Shown: positions 8,420 to 17,151, counted from the first letter of the stretch. The stretch is 46,883 nt of DNA from an uncultured Ruminococcus sp. (GCA_902796915.1 CADBQS010000086.1:1-46883); one strand, 5' to 3'. Made by a program: numbers and translations. Notes: generated by a model from the letters alone, not told the origin.

Positions 8420-8444
8420 AAACCACGCATTGAATGCGTGGTTT
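8420..8444 (+). terminator. GC-rich hairpin after tsaD and the peptide relic
   Basis: Perfect 11-base-pair stem AAACCACGCAT / ATGCGTGGTTT with a TGA loop. The following AAAAGTTTTAAT gives only a weak T tract. It is placed to end the polA-rimI-tsaD transcript. The sequence resembles a second hairpin at 46813-46835, and such AAACCACGC palindromes are also seen at ends of IS200/IS605-type elements, so it could be a leftover transposon end. Confidence 0.6.
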
Positions 8445-8484
8445 AAAAGTTTTAATCGATAAATAAAATCAAAAATTACATTTA

Positions 8485-8727
8485 TTATAAATCAGAATCT
8501 GTAGTTTTAATTACAAATGGTCCTTTATGTCCGACAGGTAACTTACCTAAGATAGGTTTTTTTACAATTTTAGGTAATTCATTTATTTTTGCTTCAAAGC
8601 TTTTTGCCTGTTCTTCAGTATCAAACTCTTTTGCATACTGGGGCACACAAATAAATTTTCCGTCCTTGGTTTCTATAATTTTACCACCTGATAGATTTTT
8701 TAAATTTTCATCATTAACTTTTTCCAT
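8485..8727 (-). CDS. Secreted peptide precursor with short double-glycine leader
   Basis: 80-residue protein whose first 15 residues, MEKVNDENLKNLSGG, match the short bacteriocin-type leader ending in a GG cleavage site for C39 peptidase ABC exporters. The 65-residue mature part starts KIIETKDGKFICVP, has one cysteine, a charged helical segment (KEFDTEEQAKSFEAKI) and a Pro/Gly-rich tail with KLPVGHKGPFVIKTTDSDL. A single Cys excludes an internal disulfide. The product is larger and more polar than typical class II bacteriocins, so a signalling or surface role is equally possible. AAGGAG lies 9 bases before ATG, behind a perfect TTGACA-17-TATAAT promoter. The relevant exporter candidate is at 41-46 kb. 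Confidence 0.75.
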   Translation of the reverse strand: MEKVNDENLKNLSGGKIIETKDGKFICVPQYAKEFDTEEQAKSFEAKINELPKIVKKPILGKLPVGHKGPFVIKTTDSDL

Positions 8728-8761
8728 AACTTACACTCCTTTTATTTAATTTTGTATATAT

Positions 8762-8790
8762 ATTATATAATAAATTTAATTGCGTGTCAA
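8762..8790 (-). promoter_or_regulatory. Perfect consensus promoter of the short-leader peptide gene
   Basis: Minus strand TTGACA (8785-8790), 17-base spacer, TATAAT (8762-8767): all twelve consensus positions match. The 5' leader would be about 25-30 bases with AAGGAG near its end. Strong, constitutive-type initiation is expected. Confidence 0.85.
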
Positions 8791-8824
8791 TAAAAATATG
8801 AAAATTTATGCAAAATTATATTTA

Positions 8825-8864
8825 AAATACTACATATTCTTTTAGCTAGAAATATGCAGTACTT
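8825..8864 (-). terminator. Terminator after galU
   Basis: Inverted repeat of 14 base pairs, 8825-8838 with 8851-8864, in which two positions are G-U type pairs, followed on the minus strand by a T-rich stretch. It sits just beyond the galU stop. Confidence 0.6.
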
Positions 8865-8877
8865 AATAATTATAGGT

Positions 8878-9750
8878 CTATTCAATTGTTTTAGAAATTT
8901 CTTTAATATATTCTTTAAAGGAAATACCTATTTCTCTATGCTGTAAAGCTAATTCTACGGATGCTTTCATAATACCTAATTTATTACCTATATCATATCG
9001 TTTACCAATAAAATCAACCATAGTCATTCCTTTAGTTTGAGCTAATTTACACATTGCATCTGTAAGTTGAATTTCTCCTCCAACTCCGGGAGAGGTATTA
9101 TCAAGGATATCAAATATTTCTGGCGGTAATATACATCTTCCTAATATTGAATAAAGAGATAAAACCTTATCAGGGGTAGGTTTTTCTACCATATCTGTAC
9201 ATTTAAATATATTATCTTTCAAAGGTTCAATCTTTAAGGAACCATATTTACATATATCTTCGGCAGGAACTTGCTTAGCACCTAATACGCCAAGACCAAA
9301 TTCGTCATAAGCTTTTATTAATTGTTTACATACAGGTTCTTTACTTATTATAACATCGTCGCCATATAAAACGGCAAATGGTTCATTACCAACAAATGAA
9401 CGTGCACAGTTTATGGCATGTCCTAGCCCTTTAGTTTCCTTTTGACGTAAAAAGAATATATTAGCTAATTTAGAACTGGCAATTACTCCGTCAAGGAGAT
9501 TTTCTTTTGCATGAGATATAAGATTTGCTTCAAGTTCAGGAGCTCTATCGAAATGATTTTCAATAATTTCTTTTCCTCTGTTAGTTATTATCAATATATC
9601 TGTTATTCCAGAAGCTACTGCTTCTTCTACTATATACTGTATAGCAGGCTTGTCTACAATAGGAAACATTTCTTTAGGCATTGCTTTAGTCGCAGGTAGC
9701 ACACGAGTTCCCAATCCTGCGGCAGGTATTACGGCTTTTGTAATTTTCAT
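8878..9750 (-). CDS. galU: UTP-glucose-1-phosphate uridylyltransferase
   Basis: 290-residue nucleotidyltransferase making UDP-glucose from UTP and glucose-1-phosphate for glycolipid, teichoic acid and polysaccharide synthesis. The family signature AVIPAAGLGTRVLPATKAMPKEM is present at residues 6-28, followed by PIVDKPAIQYIVEEAVASG, LGHAINCA, FAVLYGDDVI and GGEIQLTDA. Length is normal. It is a single-gene unit with its own TTGCAA-17-TAAAAT promoter and a terminator. The phosphohexomutase at 23.2-24.8 kb may supply its glucose-1-phosphate. Confidence 0.96.
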   Translation of the reverse strand: MKITKAVIPAAGLGTRVLPATKAMPKEMFPIVDKPAIQYIVEEAVASGITDILIITNRGKEIIENHFDRAPELEANLISHAKENLLDGVIASSKLANIFFLRQKETKGLGHAINCARSFVGNEPFAVLYGDDVIISKEPVCKQLIKAYDEFGLGVLGAKQVPAEDICKYGSLKIEPLKDNIFKCTDMVEKPTPDKVLSLYSILGRCILPPEIFDILDNTSPGVGGEIQLTDAMCKLAQTKGMTMVDFIGKRYDIGNKLGIMKASVELALQHREIGISFKEYIKEISKTIE

Positions 9751-9793
9751 ATTAAAAATCCTTCCAAAAAAATTTGTATTATGTTATATGGAT

Positions 9794-9822
9794 ATTTTAT
9801 TTTAAAAGATTGAATTTTGCAA
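9794..9822 (-). promoter_or_regulatory. Promoter of galU
   Basis: Minus strand TTGCAA (9817-9822), 17-base spacer, TAAAAT (9794-9799), about 45 bases before the galU start codon. Confidence 0.6.
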
Positions 9823-9889
9823 GAATAATTATTAAACTAAGAGTATTAGAATATGCGTTTTTAGTATGTGACATATTGGAGGTGATAAT

Positions 9890-10432
9890 ATGGATTATGA
9901 AAATAGAAGTAGCGAAATTATAGAAAGAGTACTTTTGGCTTTGGGAATATTTATGGGTGCGATTATTGTTGGTTATAATGCTTTCTTTGTACCGGGAATA
10001 AATTCTTCTACAGTAATCGAAACGAGTGCAGATGTGGAAAACAGTGAAATAAGTAATGATAATAGTAATGTTAATACTGACGAAAATAGTAAAGTTGATA
10101 ACGACAAAGTTGAAACTGAAGTTGATGCGAAGAAGGATAGCAATGAAAGTAAAAATAATGTTAGTTCTTCTAAAAGCAAAATAAGTAAGAGTAATAATAA
10201 ATCCAGTAATAAGAAAAGTAGTAATGCAAGTAGTACAAGTAAGGTGGATATAAATACTGCAACAGCAAGTGAACTTGCTGAAAATTTGAAAGGAGTTGGT
10301 GAAGCTATTGCGAAAAGAATAATTGATTATAGAAATAAAAACGGTGGTTTTGCAAATATAGACGAGCTAAAGAAAGTTAAGGGAATAGGAGATAAGATAT
10401 TTGAAAATATAAAAAATAACATATATGTTTAG
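9890..10432 (+). CDS. comEA: ComEA-type helix-hairpin-helix DNA receptor
   Basis: 180-residue membrane-anchored DNA-binding protein, the competence receptor that feeds DNA to ComEC. An N-terminal transmembrane segment (VLLALGIFMGAIIVGYNAFF, about residues 14-33) is followed by a long Ser/Asn/Lys/Asp-rich linker (about 40-120) that would span the wall, then a C-terminal double HhH domain: VDINTATASELAENLKGVGE, AIAKRIIDYRNKNGGF, IDELKKVKGIGDKIFENI. GGAGGTGATAAT precedes the ATG. It is divergent from galU and separated from comEC by about 8 kb, unlike the usual comEA-comEC order. The linker is lower in complexity than its neighbours, which is normal for the family. Confidence 0.87.
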   Translation: MDYENRSSEIIERVLLALGIFMGAIIVGYNAFFVPGINSSTVIETSADVENSEISNDNSNVNTDENSKVDNDKVETEVDAKKDSNESKNNVSSSKSKISKSNNKSSNKKSSNASSTSKVDINTATASELAENLKGVGEAIAKRIIDYRNKNGGFANIDELKKVKGIGDKIFENIKNNIYV

Positions 10433-10453
10433 TAAGAATACATATTAAAAATA

Positions 10454-10482
10454 TTGACGTAAATTGTGAATTAGTTTAACAT
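10454..10482 (+). promoter_or_regulatory. Probable promoter of metK-pheS-pheT
   Basis: TTGACG (10454-10459), 17-base spacer, TAACAT (10477-10482). The leader to metK is about 45 bases, too short for a SAM riboswitch or T-box, and none is seen. Confidence 0.5.
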
Positions 10483-10529
10483 ATTATAATATAAAATTTA
10501 TTAATAAAAATTAAAGCGAGGAATATAAA

Positions 10530-11732
10530 ATGCCAAGACGTTTATTTACATCAGAATCTGTTACAGAAGGACATCCAGATAAATTATGCGACCAAATATC
10601 AGATAGAGTTCTTGATGCAATACTTGAAAAGGACCCTATGGCACATGTTGCATGTGAAGTAACTGCAACAACGGGTATTATACATGTTATGGGCGAGATT
10701 TCTACAAATTGTTACATAGATATAGCCTCAGAGGCAAGAAAAGTTATAACATCTATAGGATATAATAGCCAACTAAGTGGATTTGATGGTAATACATGTG
10801 GTATAATTACGTCAATAGATTCACAGTCGCCAGATATAGCAATGGGTGTAAATTGTTCTCTTGAAAAGAAAGAGGGCGTGAATGAACAAGAAAATACTAT
10901 TGGAGCCGGAGACCAAGGTATGATGTTTGGCTTTGCATGTGATGAGACACCTGAATTGATGCCGCTTCCTATATCATTGGCTCATAGATTGGCGAAGCGT
11001 CTTACACAAGTTAGAAAAGACGAAACTTTAAATTATCTTGGACCAGATGGTAAAACTCAAGTGACAATAGAATATGATGAAGATGATAAACCTGTTAGAG
11101 TAGATACAATAGTTGTTTCGACTCAACATTCATCGGAAGTTAGCCTTGAAAATCTGAGAGATGATATTATAAAAAATGTTATCGAAGTAATCATACCAAA
11201 GAATATGATGGATGATGAAACTAAGATATTTATTAATCCAACAGGAAGATTTGTGATAGGGGGGCCCGTAGGTGATAGCGGTCTTACAGGAAGAAAAATA
11301 ATAGTAGATACATACGGTGGATATTCAAGACATGGTGGAGGAGCCTTTTCTGGTAAAGATGCAACAAAAGTAGACCGTTCAGCGGCTTATGCAGCAAGAT
11401 ATGTAGCCAAGAATATAGTAGGAGCAGGACTTGCAAAGAAGTGCGAAATACAAATAGCCTATGCAATAGGAGTAGCGAAGCCGGTTTCTGTAATGGTAGA
11501 TACGTTTGGAACATCTAGTGTTGGAGATGATGTTTTATCTAAGGCAGTAGAAAAAGTATTTGATTTACGCCCATCTGCGATTATAGAGTATTTAGATTTA
11601 CGTAAACCGATTTATAGTAAATTAGCAGCTTATGGTCACATGGGAAGAGAAGATTTAGGAGTAAATTGGGAAAAGCTTAATAAAGTTGATGATATAAAGA
11701 AGGCTGTTGATGATATATTAAATAATAAATAG
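10530..11732 (+). CDS. metK: S-adenosylmethionine synthetase
   Basis: 400-residue methionine adenosyltransferase forming SAM from methionine and ATP. Motifs are [20 protein letters not shown] at residues 6-25, [10 protein letters not shown] (about 126-135), [13 protein letters not shown] (about 248-260) and [19 protein letters not shown] (about 270-288), which contain the ATP, Mg and K sites. Length is standard. GCGAGGAA lies 7-9 bases before ATG. It is followed 21 bases later by pheS, so the three genes are probably one transcript; joining SAM synthesis with phenylalanyl-tRNA synthetase is not the classic arrangement. No SAM riboswitch is present upstream. Confidence 0.97.
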   Translation: MPRRLFTSESVTEGHPDKLCDQISDRVLDAILEKDPMAHVACEVTATTGIIHVMGEISTNCYIDIASEARKVITSIGYNSQLSGFDGNTCGIITSIDSQSPDIAMGVNCSLEKKEGVNEQENTIGAGDQGMMFGFACDETPELMPLPISLAHRLAKRLTQVRKDETLNYLGPDGKTQVTIEYDEDDKPVRVDTIVVSTQHSSEVSLENLRDDIIKNVIEVIIPKNMMDDETKIFINPTGRFVIGGPVGDSGLTGRKIIVDTYGGYSRHGGGAFSGKDATKVDRSAAYAARYVAKNIVGAGLAKKCEIQIAYAIGVAKPVSVMVDTFGTSSVGDDVLSKAVEKVFDLRPSAIIEYLDLRKPIYSKLAAYGHMGREDLGVNWEKLNKVDDIKKAVDDILNNK

Positions 11733-11753
11733 TTTTTTAGGAAGGAGATTTAT

Positions 11754-12770
11754 ATGTCAGAAATTTATGATGATATAAATAAACAAAAAGATATATTCTT
11801 AAAGGAAATTAAAGAAGTAAAGAATGTATCAGATTTGAAAACAATTAAGAGTAAATATTTGAAAGTATATACGAAAGACTTATATGCACAAATGAAAAAT
11901 ATTGAATCAGCTGAGGATAAAAAGCAGCTTGGAAAGGCTATAAATGATTTTAAAAAATATATAGAAGAACAATTAGAGATATTAAGTAATAACTTTAATA
12001 ACGATAGTTCTTCTGCGGTTAAATATGATGTTACAATGATAAAGAAAAATATATTTATTGGTGCAGAGCATCCATTAATAAAGTTTTATAAAAAAATTGA
12101 AAAAGTATGTATTAATATGGGATTTTCAGTAGTGCAAGGCCCAGAGATGGAACTGGATAAATATAATTTTGAAAAGCTTAATATACCGCCTCATCATCCT
12201 GCAAGAGATATGCAAGATACGTTCTATGTTACGCCTCCAAGTGTACTCCTAAGGTCACATACTTCATCAGTACAAGTAAGAACTATGGAAAAAGCTAAAC
12301 CACCCATACAAATTATATCTCCTGGTACGGTTTATCGTGTAGACGATATTGACCCACAACATACACCAATGTTTTATCAGGTTGAAGGGTTAATGATAGG
12401 GGAGAAAGTATCATTTTCAAATCTTAAAGCAGTTCTTATAAAGTTACTGAAAGAAGTATTTGGAGATAGTACTAAAGTTAGATTTAGACCATCATATTAT
12501 CCATATACAGAGCCAAGTGCAGCAATAGATATGTCATGTACAGAATGTGGAGGAAGTGGATGTAGAACTTGTGGAAACTCTGGTTGGATAACAGTTTTAG
12601 GTTCGGGTATGGTACATCCTAATGTTCTAGAGGGAGTTGGCTATGACAGCGAAAAATATACGGGATTTGCATTTGGCTTAGGTCTTAACAGATTAGCACT
12701 TTTATATTACGGATTAGGTGAGATACGTAAAATATATGAAAACGATATTAGTCTATGGAGACAATTATAA
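11754..12770 (+). CDS. pheS: Phenylalanyl-tRNA synthetase alpha subunit
   Basis: 338-residue catalytic subunit of the alpha2-beta2 enzyme. An N-terminal coiled coil (about residues 1-90) is followed by the class II catalytic core: motif 2 region VRTMEKAKPPIQIISPGTVYR with HTPMFYQVEGL, and motif 3 in FGLGLNRLALLYYG near the C terminus. A Cys-rich insertion, CTECGGSGCRTCGNSGW (about residues 262-278), has the CxxC pairs seen in many Firmicute PheS proteins. AGGAAGGAG precedes ATG. It is followed 16 bases later by pheT. Confidence 0.96.
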   Translation: MSEIYDDINKQKDIFLKEIKEVKNVSDLKTIKSKYLKVYTKDLYAQMKNIESAEDKKQLGKAINDFKKYIEEQLEILSNNFNNDSSSAVKYDVTMIKKNIFIGAEHPLIKFYKKIEKVCINMGFSVVQGPEMELDKYNFEKLNIPPHHPARDMQDTFYVTPPSVLLRSHTSSVQVRTMEKAKPPIQIISPGTVYRVDDIDPQHTPMFYQVEGLMIGEKVSFSNLKAVLIKLLKEVFGDSTKVRFRPSYYPYTEPSAAIDMSCTECGGSGCRTCGNSGWITVLGSGMVHPNVLEGVGYDSEKYTGFAFGLGLNRLALLYYGLGEIRKIYENDISLWRQL

Positions 12771-12786
12771 AGGAGGAATGATATAA

Positions 12787-14856
12787 GTGTTTAAGGTTTC
12801 TTTTGATTGGTTAAAAAAGTTTTGCAATAAGAATATAACTTATCGTGAGATTCTTAATATACTTGATTTACAGGGGTTTGAAGTAAAGGGAGAACAAGAT
12901 TTTGGTAATGATAAGGTTATAACAATAGAGGTAAAGGCTAACAGACCGGATATGCTTTCTCATATTGGCGTAGCAAGAGAAATATGTGCATATTTAGGAG
13001 AAAAAATTCCTGAGATAAATAAAAATAATTTGAAAATTGATAACGATAAATTTCCCATAAAGATAAATATAGAGGAATCAAAGGTATGTAAAAGATTTTG
13101 TGGATTAATTATAAACAATATAAATAATGAGGTAGAAACGCCTGAATATATAAAAGATTATTTGGAGAAATTAGGAATAAATTGTATAAATGCAGTAGTT
13201 GATATAGCAAACTATGTTATGCTAGATTTAGGCCAACCTATGCATACATATGATATAGATAAAATATCCTCAAATGAAATTAAAATAAGAAAAAGTGATA
13301 GTGAGTGTAAGGTTAATACGTTAGGAAATAAACCTGTTGATGTACAAAAAGGAGATATAGTAATATCAGATTCTGAGGATGTATTATGTATTGCGGGAAT
13401 AATTGGTTCAGAAAAATCTATGGTACAAAAAAATACTAAGAATATAATGATAGAGGCAGCTTGCTTTGACGAAGTAAGTATAAGGCTTACATCAAGAAGG
13501 CTTAAAGTATCTACTCCATCATCATTCAGGTTTGAAAGAGGAATAGATGAATCTCTATCTGCTGATATAATGTTAAGATGTGCAAAGCTTATAAATAAAA
13601 TTTGTGGTGGAGAATTTTGTAAAGTTGCTTTTGATTATTATCCTTACCCAAAGAAAAAGAACATTATTGATTTGAGAGTTTCAAGGACAAATGATTTATT
13701 GGGAATTAATATTAGTAAAGAAGATATTTATAGTTATTTAACGAAATATGATTTCAGATGCGAAAATATAAATAATGATATAATAAGAGTAGAGTGCCCT
13801 AGTTATAGGTTAGATTTACTAAAAGAAGTAGACTTAATAGAAGAAGTAGCTAGGATACATGGTTACGATAATATTGAACCTATTATGCCTAAAATTACAT
13901 CTCAATATAATAAAAATCAAGTTTGGGAGAATATGGATGTAATAAGAAAAATTCTAAGGGGCGTAGGCTTTAATGAAGTAATTAATTATTCATTTATACC
14001 GATTGATATTATGAACACTTTGAAAATTGAAAAAGAAAATCCATTATATTCAGAATTAACATTGAAAAACCCAATTGCTAGAGATTATGCACTAATGCGA
14101 CCAACATTAATTTATTCATTGTTAAATTGTTTGGCATATAATTATTCGAGAAATAATACGGATTTAGCCTTATTTGAAATAGGAAGATGCTATTTTGAGG
14201 ATAAAACTAAGGATACAGGTTGTAAAGAAGAGGATATGCTGGGAATGATAGTATCTGGAGCAAGAATAAAAAAAGGTTGGGGAATAGATAAAGATATAAA
14301 ATATAATTATTATGATATAATAAACTTTGTAGACTTACTATTTAATGAGTTTGGACAAAAGTATGAATTAAAAGAATCTAAATATGGCTTTTGCGAACCG
14401 GGTACTGGATTCGATATATTTGTATCTGGAAAAAGAGTAGGATTTATTGCGGAAATGAAAAAGGACGTAGTAAATAAAATACCTAATGTAAAGCTTATAA
14501 AAGATAAAATATTTTATTGTGAGTTAGCTTTAAAAGAACTTGATGAAAAGATAAAAAAATTACAATTTGAATCTAAATACCCTATGGTTAATAGATTATA
14601 TAATATTGTACAAAAGAAAAATGTATCTGCACAAAGAGTAATTGATATTATAAAATCTTCGTCTGACTTAATAAAAAGCGTTTTGGTAAGAGATGTATAT
14701 GAAGATAAAAAAATGAATCAAGATGAATATGCTGTGCTTTACGAAATAGATTATTGTAGTAAGACTCAAACATTGACCTCTGAACAAATAGAAAGTATAG
14801 AGAACATATTTTTGAATAAATTAAATAACGAGCTAAAGGCTGTAATAAAGAGATAA
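12787..14856 (+). CDS. pheT: Phenylalanyl-tRNA synthetase beta subunit, short form lacking the tRNA-binding OB domain
   Basis: 689 residues, roughly 110 fewer than the usual near-800. The N-terminal B1 segment (FKVSFDWLKKFC...LQGFEVKGEQDFG) runs straight into VITIEVKANRPDMLSHIGVARE, skipping the EMAP/tRNA-binding OB domain (B2) that normally sits between them. The B3/B4 editing region (VVDIANYVMLDLGQPMHTYD), B5 (SFRFERGID; RLDLLKEVDLIEEVARIHGY) and catalytic-like domains are present, and a C-terminal ferredoxin-fold anticodon-binding domain begins near KYPMVNRLYN. GTG start after AAAGGAGG. There is no frameshift, so the missing domain appears to be a clean architectural absence. Confidence 0.94.
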   Translation: MFKVSFDWLKKFCNKNITYREILNILDLQGFEVKGEQDFGNDKVITIEVKANRPDMLSHIGVAREICAYLGEKIPEINKNNLKIDNDKFPIKINIEESKVCKRFCGLIINNINNEVETPEYIKDYLEKLGINCINAVVDIANYVMLDLGQPMHTYDIDKISSNEIKIRKSDSECKVNTLGNKPVDVQKGDIVISDSEDVLCIAGIIGSEKSMVQKNTKNIMIEAACFDEVSIRLTSRRLKVSTPSSFRFERGIDESLSADIMLRCAKLINKICGGEFCKVAFDYYPYPKKKNIIDLRVSRTNDLLGINISKEDIYSYLTKYDFRCENINNDIIRVECPSYRLDLLKEVDLIEEVARIHGYDNIEPIMPKITSQYNKNQVWENMDVIRKILRGVGFNEVINYSFIPIDIMNTLKIEKENPLYSELTLKNPIARDYALMRPTLIYSLLNCLAYNYSRNNTDLALFEIGRCYFEDKTKDTGCKEEDMLGMIVSGARIKKGWGIDKDIKYNYYDIINFVDLLFNEFGQKYELKESKYGFCEPGTGFDIFVSGKRVGFIAEMKKDVVNKIPNVKLIKDKIFYCELALKELDEKIKKLQFESKYPMVNRLYNIVQKKNVSAQRVIDIIKSSSDLIKSVLVRDVYEDKKMNQDEYAVLYEIDYCSKTQTLTSEQIESIENIFLNKLNNELKAVIKR

Positions 14857-14860
14857 TTTT

Positions 14861-14901
14861 AAGATTATGCTTTAGGTGATTTTACTTTAAAGCATAATCT
14901 T
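14861..14901 (+). terminator. Hairpin after pheT
   Basis: Perfect 14-base-pair inverted repeat, AAGATTATGCTTTA (14861-14874) with TAAAGCATAATCTT (14888-14901), 13-base loop. Only a weak T tract follows, and the radical SAM start codon is 22 bases later, so it may act as a partial terminator or mRNA processing structure inside a longer operon. Confidence 0.6.
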
Positions 14902-14922
14902 GTTATATTGATAGGGAGGATT

Positions 14923-15606
14923 ATGGAAAGATATTCAGAAATAAAGGGAAATTTTGCGAGGGAATTTTTACTTTTACAAGGACAAGGCTGTAGATGGAAA
15001 AAATGTACGTATTGCGATTATTATAATGATATAAGTGGTAATGCTTATGAAATAAACAAAGAAGTATTAAAGAAAGTGACAGGTAAAACTGGGGTTATAG
15101 ACATAATAAATTCCGGGTCTATCATGGAAGTAGATAGTGATACAATAAATATGATAAAAGATGTGATAAAATCTAAGAATATAAATACAATTTGGTTTGA
15201 GGCACATTGGATGTATAGAAAGTACTTAAAAAAGTTTGCAAAGCAATTTGAAGGGATAGACGTAAAATATAGAGTAGGCGTGGAAACATTCGATACAAAA
15301 TTAAGAGATAAATGGAATAAGGGAATTCCAAGCGATGTTACGCCATTGGAAATAGCAAATTATTTTAATGGAGTATGCCTTTTAGTTGGAATAAAGGGAC
15401 AATCATTTGAATCTATAAAGAATGATATTGAAATAGCAAGTAAATACTTTGAATATTTTAGCGTTAACATATTTATAGAAAACAGTACAAATGAAAAACG
15501 AGATGAAGAATTAATAAAAAGATTTATAGAAGAAATATATCCATCATTGAAGGAGAATCCTAAGGCTGAGATATTGATTAATAATACAGATTTAGGAGTA
15601 GGATAA
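14923..15606 (+). CDS. Small radical SAM protein with CX4CX2C cluster motif
   Basis: 227 residues from ATG 14923; AGGGAGG directly precedes this ATG, whereas an upstream TTG at 14908 has no ribosome site. The cluster motif is CRWKKCTYC (about residues 24-32), giving CX4CX2C spacing instead of the canonical CX3CX2C, but retaining the aromatic residue before the last Cys. Later blocks IDIINSGSIMEVD, YRVGVETFD and FNGVCLLVGIKGQSFESI fit the beta strands of a radical SAM barrel. No SPASM or RRE-like domain is seen, and no substrate peptide is adjacent. The non-canonical spacing and small size recall queuine lyase QueL from Clostridia, but there are no other queuosine genes nearby, so that is a tentative idea only. 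Confidence 0.75.
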   Translation: MERYSEIKGNFAREFLLLQGQGCRWKKCTYCDYYNDISGNAYEINKEVLKKVTGKTGVIDIINSGSIMEVDSDTINMIKDVIKSKNINTIWFEAHWMYRKYLKKFAKQFEGIDVKYRVGVETFDTKLRDKWNKGIPSDVTPLEIANYFNGVCLLVGIKGQSFESIKNDIEIASKYFEYFSVNIFIENSTNEKRDEELIKRFIEEIYPSLKENPKAEILINNTDLGVG

Positions 15607-15677
15607 AAATTTTAGAATAAAGTTAATTACTTTCCTCATATATATGAATATGTTAAAAAAGGGGATAGTGATTAAAT

Positions 15678-16583
15678 ATGAAAGAAATAAAATTTGATTC
15701 TCGAATTCCAGATGAGGTAGTAAGAAACGAAATAATTAACGAGATAATGTGTAATTATGATTTTTTTAATTATGGTTTGCTATCTAAAAGTACATGTGGA
15801 AGGGAAATAAATTATATCCAAATTGGCGATAGGGAAAATATGGTTTTATTATCAGCAGGATTTCATGGTATGGAATGGCTTACAACTCTTTTACTTCTTA
15901 AATTTACAAATGAAATAGGTAAATGCTTAAAAACTGGACAAACTATTGCAGGAATAAATATAAGTGAATTTCTACAAAACAGAGGGATAATGATAGTACC
16001 GTGTGTTAATCCAGATGGTACAGAAATATCAATAAATGGCTATAAATCGGCATGCAAGTATTCAAATTTAGTAAAGAGAGTAAGCGGTGGAAATACAGAT
16101 AATTGGCAGGCTAATGCTAGAGGAGTAGATATAAATCATAACTTTAACGCGGGCTGGCACGAATTACATAAGCTTGAACAAAAATCTAATATAAATTGTC
16201 CGGGGCCAACAAGATACGGAGGAGAATATCCAGAAAGTGAGATTGAAACAAAGGCTATTACTAATTTGTGTAGAAATACGTATTTTAGACATGCAATAGC
16301 TTTTCATAGCCAAGGAGAAGAAATTTATTGGCAATATGGCGATGATATGTCGGAAAAGTCTGAATTAATAGCAAAAGTACTTTCGATAAGTAGTAAATAT
16401 AAAATGGCACAGCCTGAAGGATTGGCAATAGGCGGAGGTTTTAAAGATTGGTTTATAAAGGAATTTAAACGTCCGGGGTTAACAATAGAAATAGGCAAAG
16501 GAAAAAATCCTCTGCCGCTTAGTGATTTTAACGATATATATAATAGACTTGAAGAAATGCTAGTTTTAAGCGTAATTATATAA
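15678..16583 (+). CDS. M14-family zinc carboxypeptidase, gamma-D-Glu-mDAP type
   Basis: 301-residue metallopeptidase. Zinc ligands appear as HGME in SAGFHGMEW (about residues 63-71) and the later His in AFHSQGEEIYW (about 212-222); substrate residues in NARGVDINHNF (about 152-162); the catalytic Glu in LTIEIGKG (near 271-278). This layout fits M14C gamma-D-glutamyl-diaminopimelate peptidases, which cleave stem peptides in sporulating Bacillota. There is no signal peptide, suggesting action inside the cell or mother cell. Its stop overlaps the end of the convergent dpaB by 8 bases. The neighbouring dpa genes support a sporulation role. Confidence 0.85.
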   Translation: MKEIKFDSRIPDEVVRNEIINEIMCNYDFFNYGLLSKSTCGREINYIQIGDRENMVLLSAGFHGMEWLTTLLLLKFTNEIGKCLKTGQTIAGINISEFLQNRGIMIVPCVNPDGTEISINGYKSACKYSNLVKRVSGGNTDNWQANARGVDINHNFNAGWHELHKLEQKSNINCPGPTRYGGEYPESEIETKAITNLCRNTYFRHAIAFHSQGEEIYWQYGDDMSEKSELIAKVLSISSKYKMAQPEGLAIGGGFKDWFIKEFKRPGLTIEIGKGKNPLPLSDFNDIYNRLEEMLVLSVII

Positions 16584-17151
16584 ATACAGGCTGTATTTGC
16601 TTGTTTTTCATGGACATTTCTATGGTAGGTAAAATAAAGTCAAAATCTGCTACTAATGAATTAGGTTTTGTTATGGGATCGTCTTGCTTTATAGGTACAA
16701 AAAATATATTTTTAGTATTTATGGCTTTACCAAGATTTTCAGCTGAAGCACCTAATGCATCATTTGTTGCAAGAGTTATGACTAATGGACGTTGTATTCT
16801 TAGGTGTGATTTTGTTGCCATAGTTACGGGGGTATCTGTAACGGCATTACAAAGCTTACCGAGAGTATTACCTGTACAAGGAGCAATTAACATTATATCA
16901 GTCATTTTTTTAGGGCCAATAGGTTCTGCTTCTACTATGGAATGAATTATAGAACGTCCACAAATATCTTCTATAGTTTTTCTAAAGTCTTTGGCTTTAC
17001 CAAATTTAGTATCTGTATTATATGCGTTATGTGACATAATTGGTACTATACTATGTCCTAGTTCAGAGAGTTTACGCATTTGCTCTATTGCTTTAGAAAA
17101 TGTACAAAATGAACCGCACATAGCAAATCCAATAGTATATTTATTCATCAT
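16576..17151 (-). CDS. dpaB: Dipicolinate synthase subunit B
   Basis: 191-residue flavoprotein-like subunit (SpoVFB) that works with DpaA to oxidise dihydrodipicolinate to dipicolinic acid, the spore-core chelator. Family blocks are GFAMCGSFCTF at the N terminus, PIMSHNAYNTDTKFGKA, MLIAPCTGNTLGKL (the flavin-binding type loop) and ATNDALGASAENLGKA. Length is normal. Its start overlaps the end of dpaA by 11 bases, so the two are co-translated on the minus strand. This is direct evidence for an endospore former. Confidence 0.96.
   Translation of the reverse strand: MMNKYTIGFAMCGSFCTFSKAIEQMRKLSELGHSIVPIMSHNAYNTDTKFGKAKDFRKTIEDICGRSIIHSIVEAEPIGPKKMTDIMLIAPCTGNTLGKLCNAVTDTPVTMATKSHLRIQRPLVITLATNDALGASAENLGKAINTKNIFFVPIKQDDPITKPNSLVADFDFILPTIEMSMKNKQIQPVFI

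Noticed and set aside
10433-10529. SAM riboswitch or T-box upstream of metK-pheS-pheT
   Set aside because: The leader after the promoter is only about 45 bases and contains no T-box or S-box sequence or fold.
14923-15606. Radical SAM protein as maturase of the GG-leader peptides
   Set aside because: No SPASM or RRE-like domain, no adjacent precursor, and the intact 3.6-kb core has no Cys; kept only as a remote possibility.
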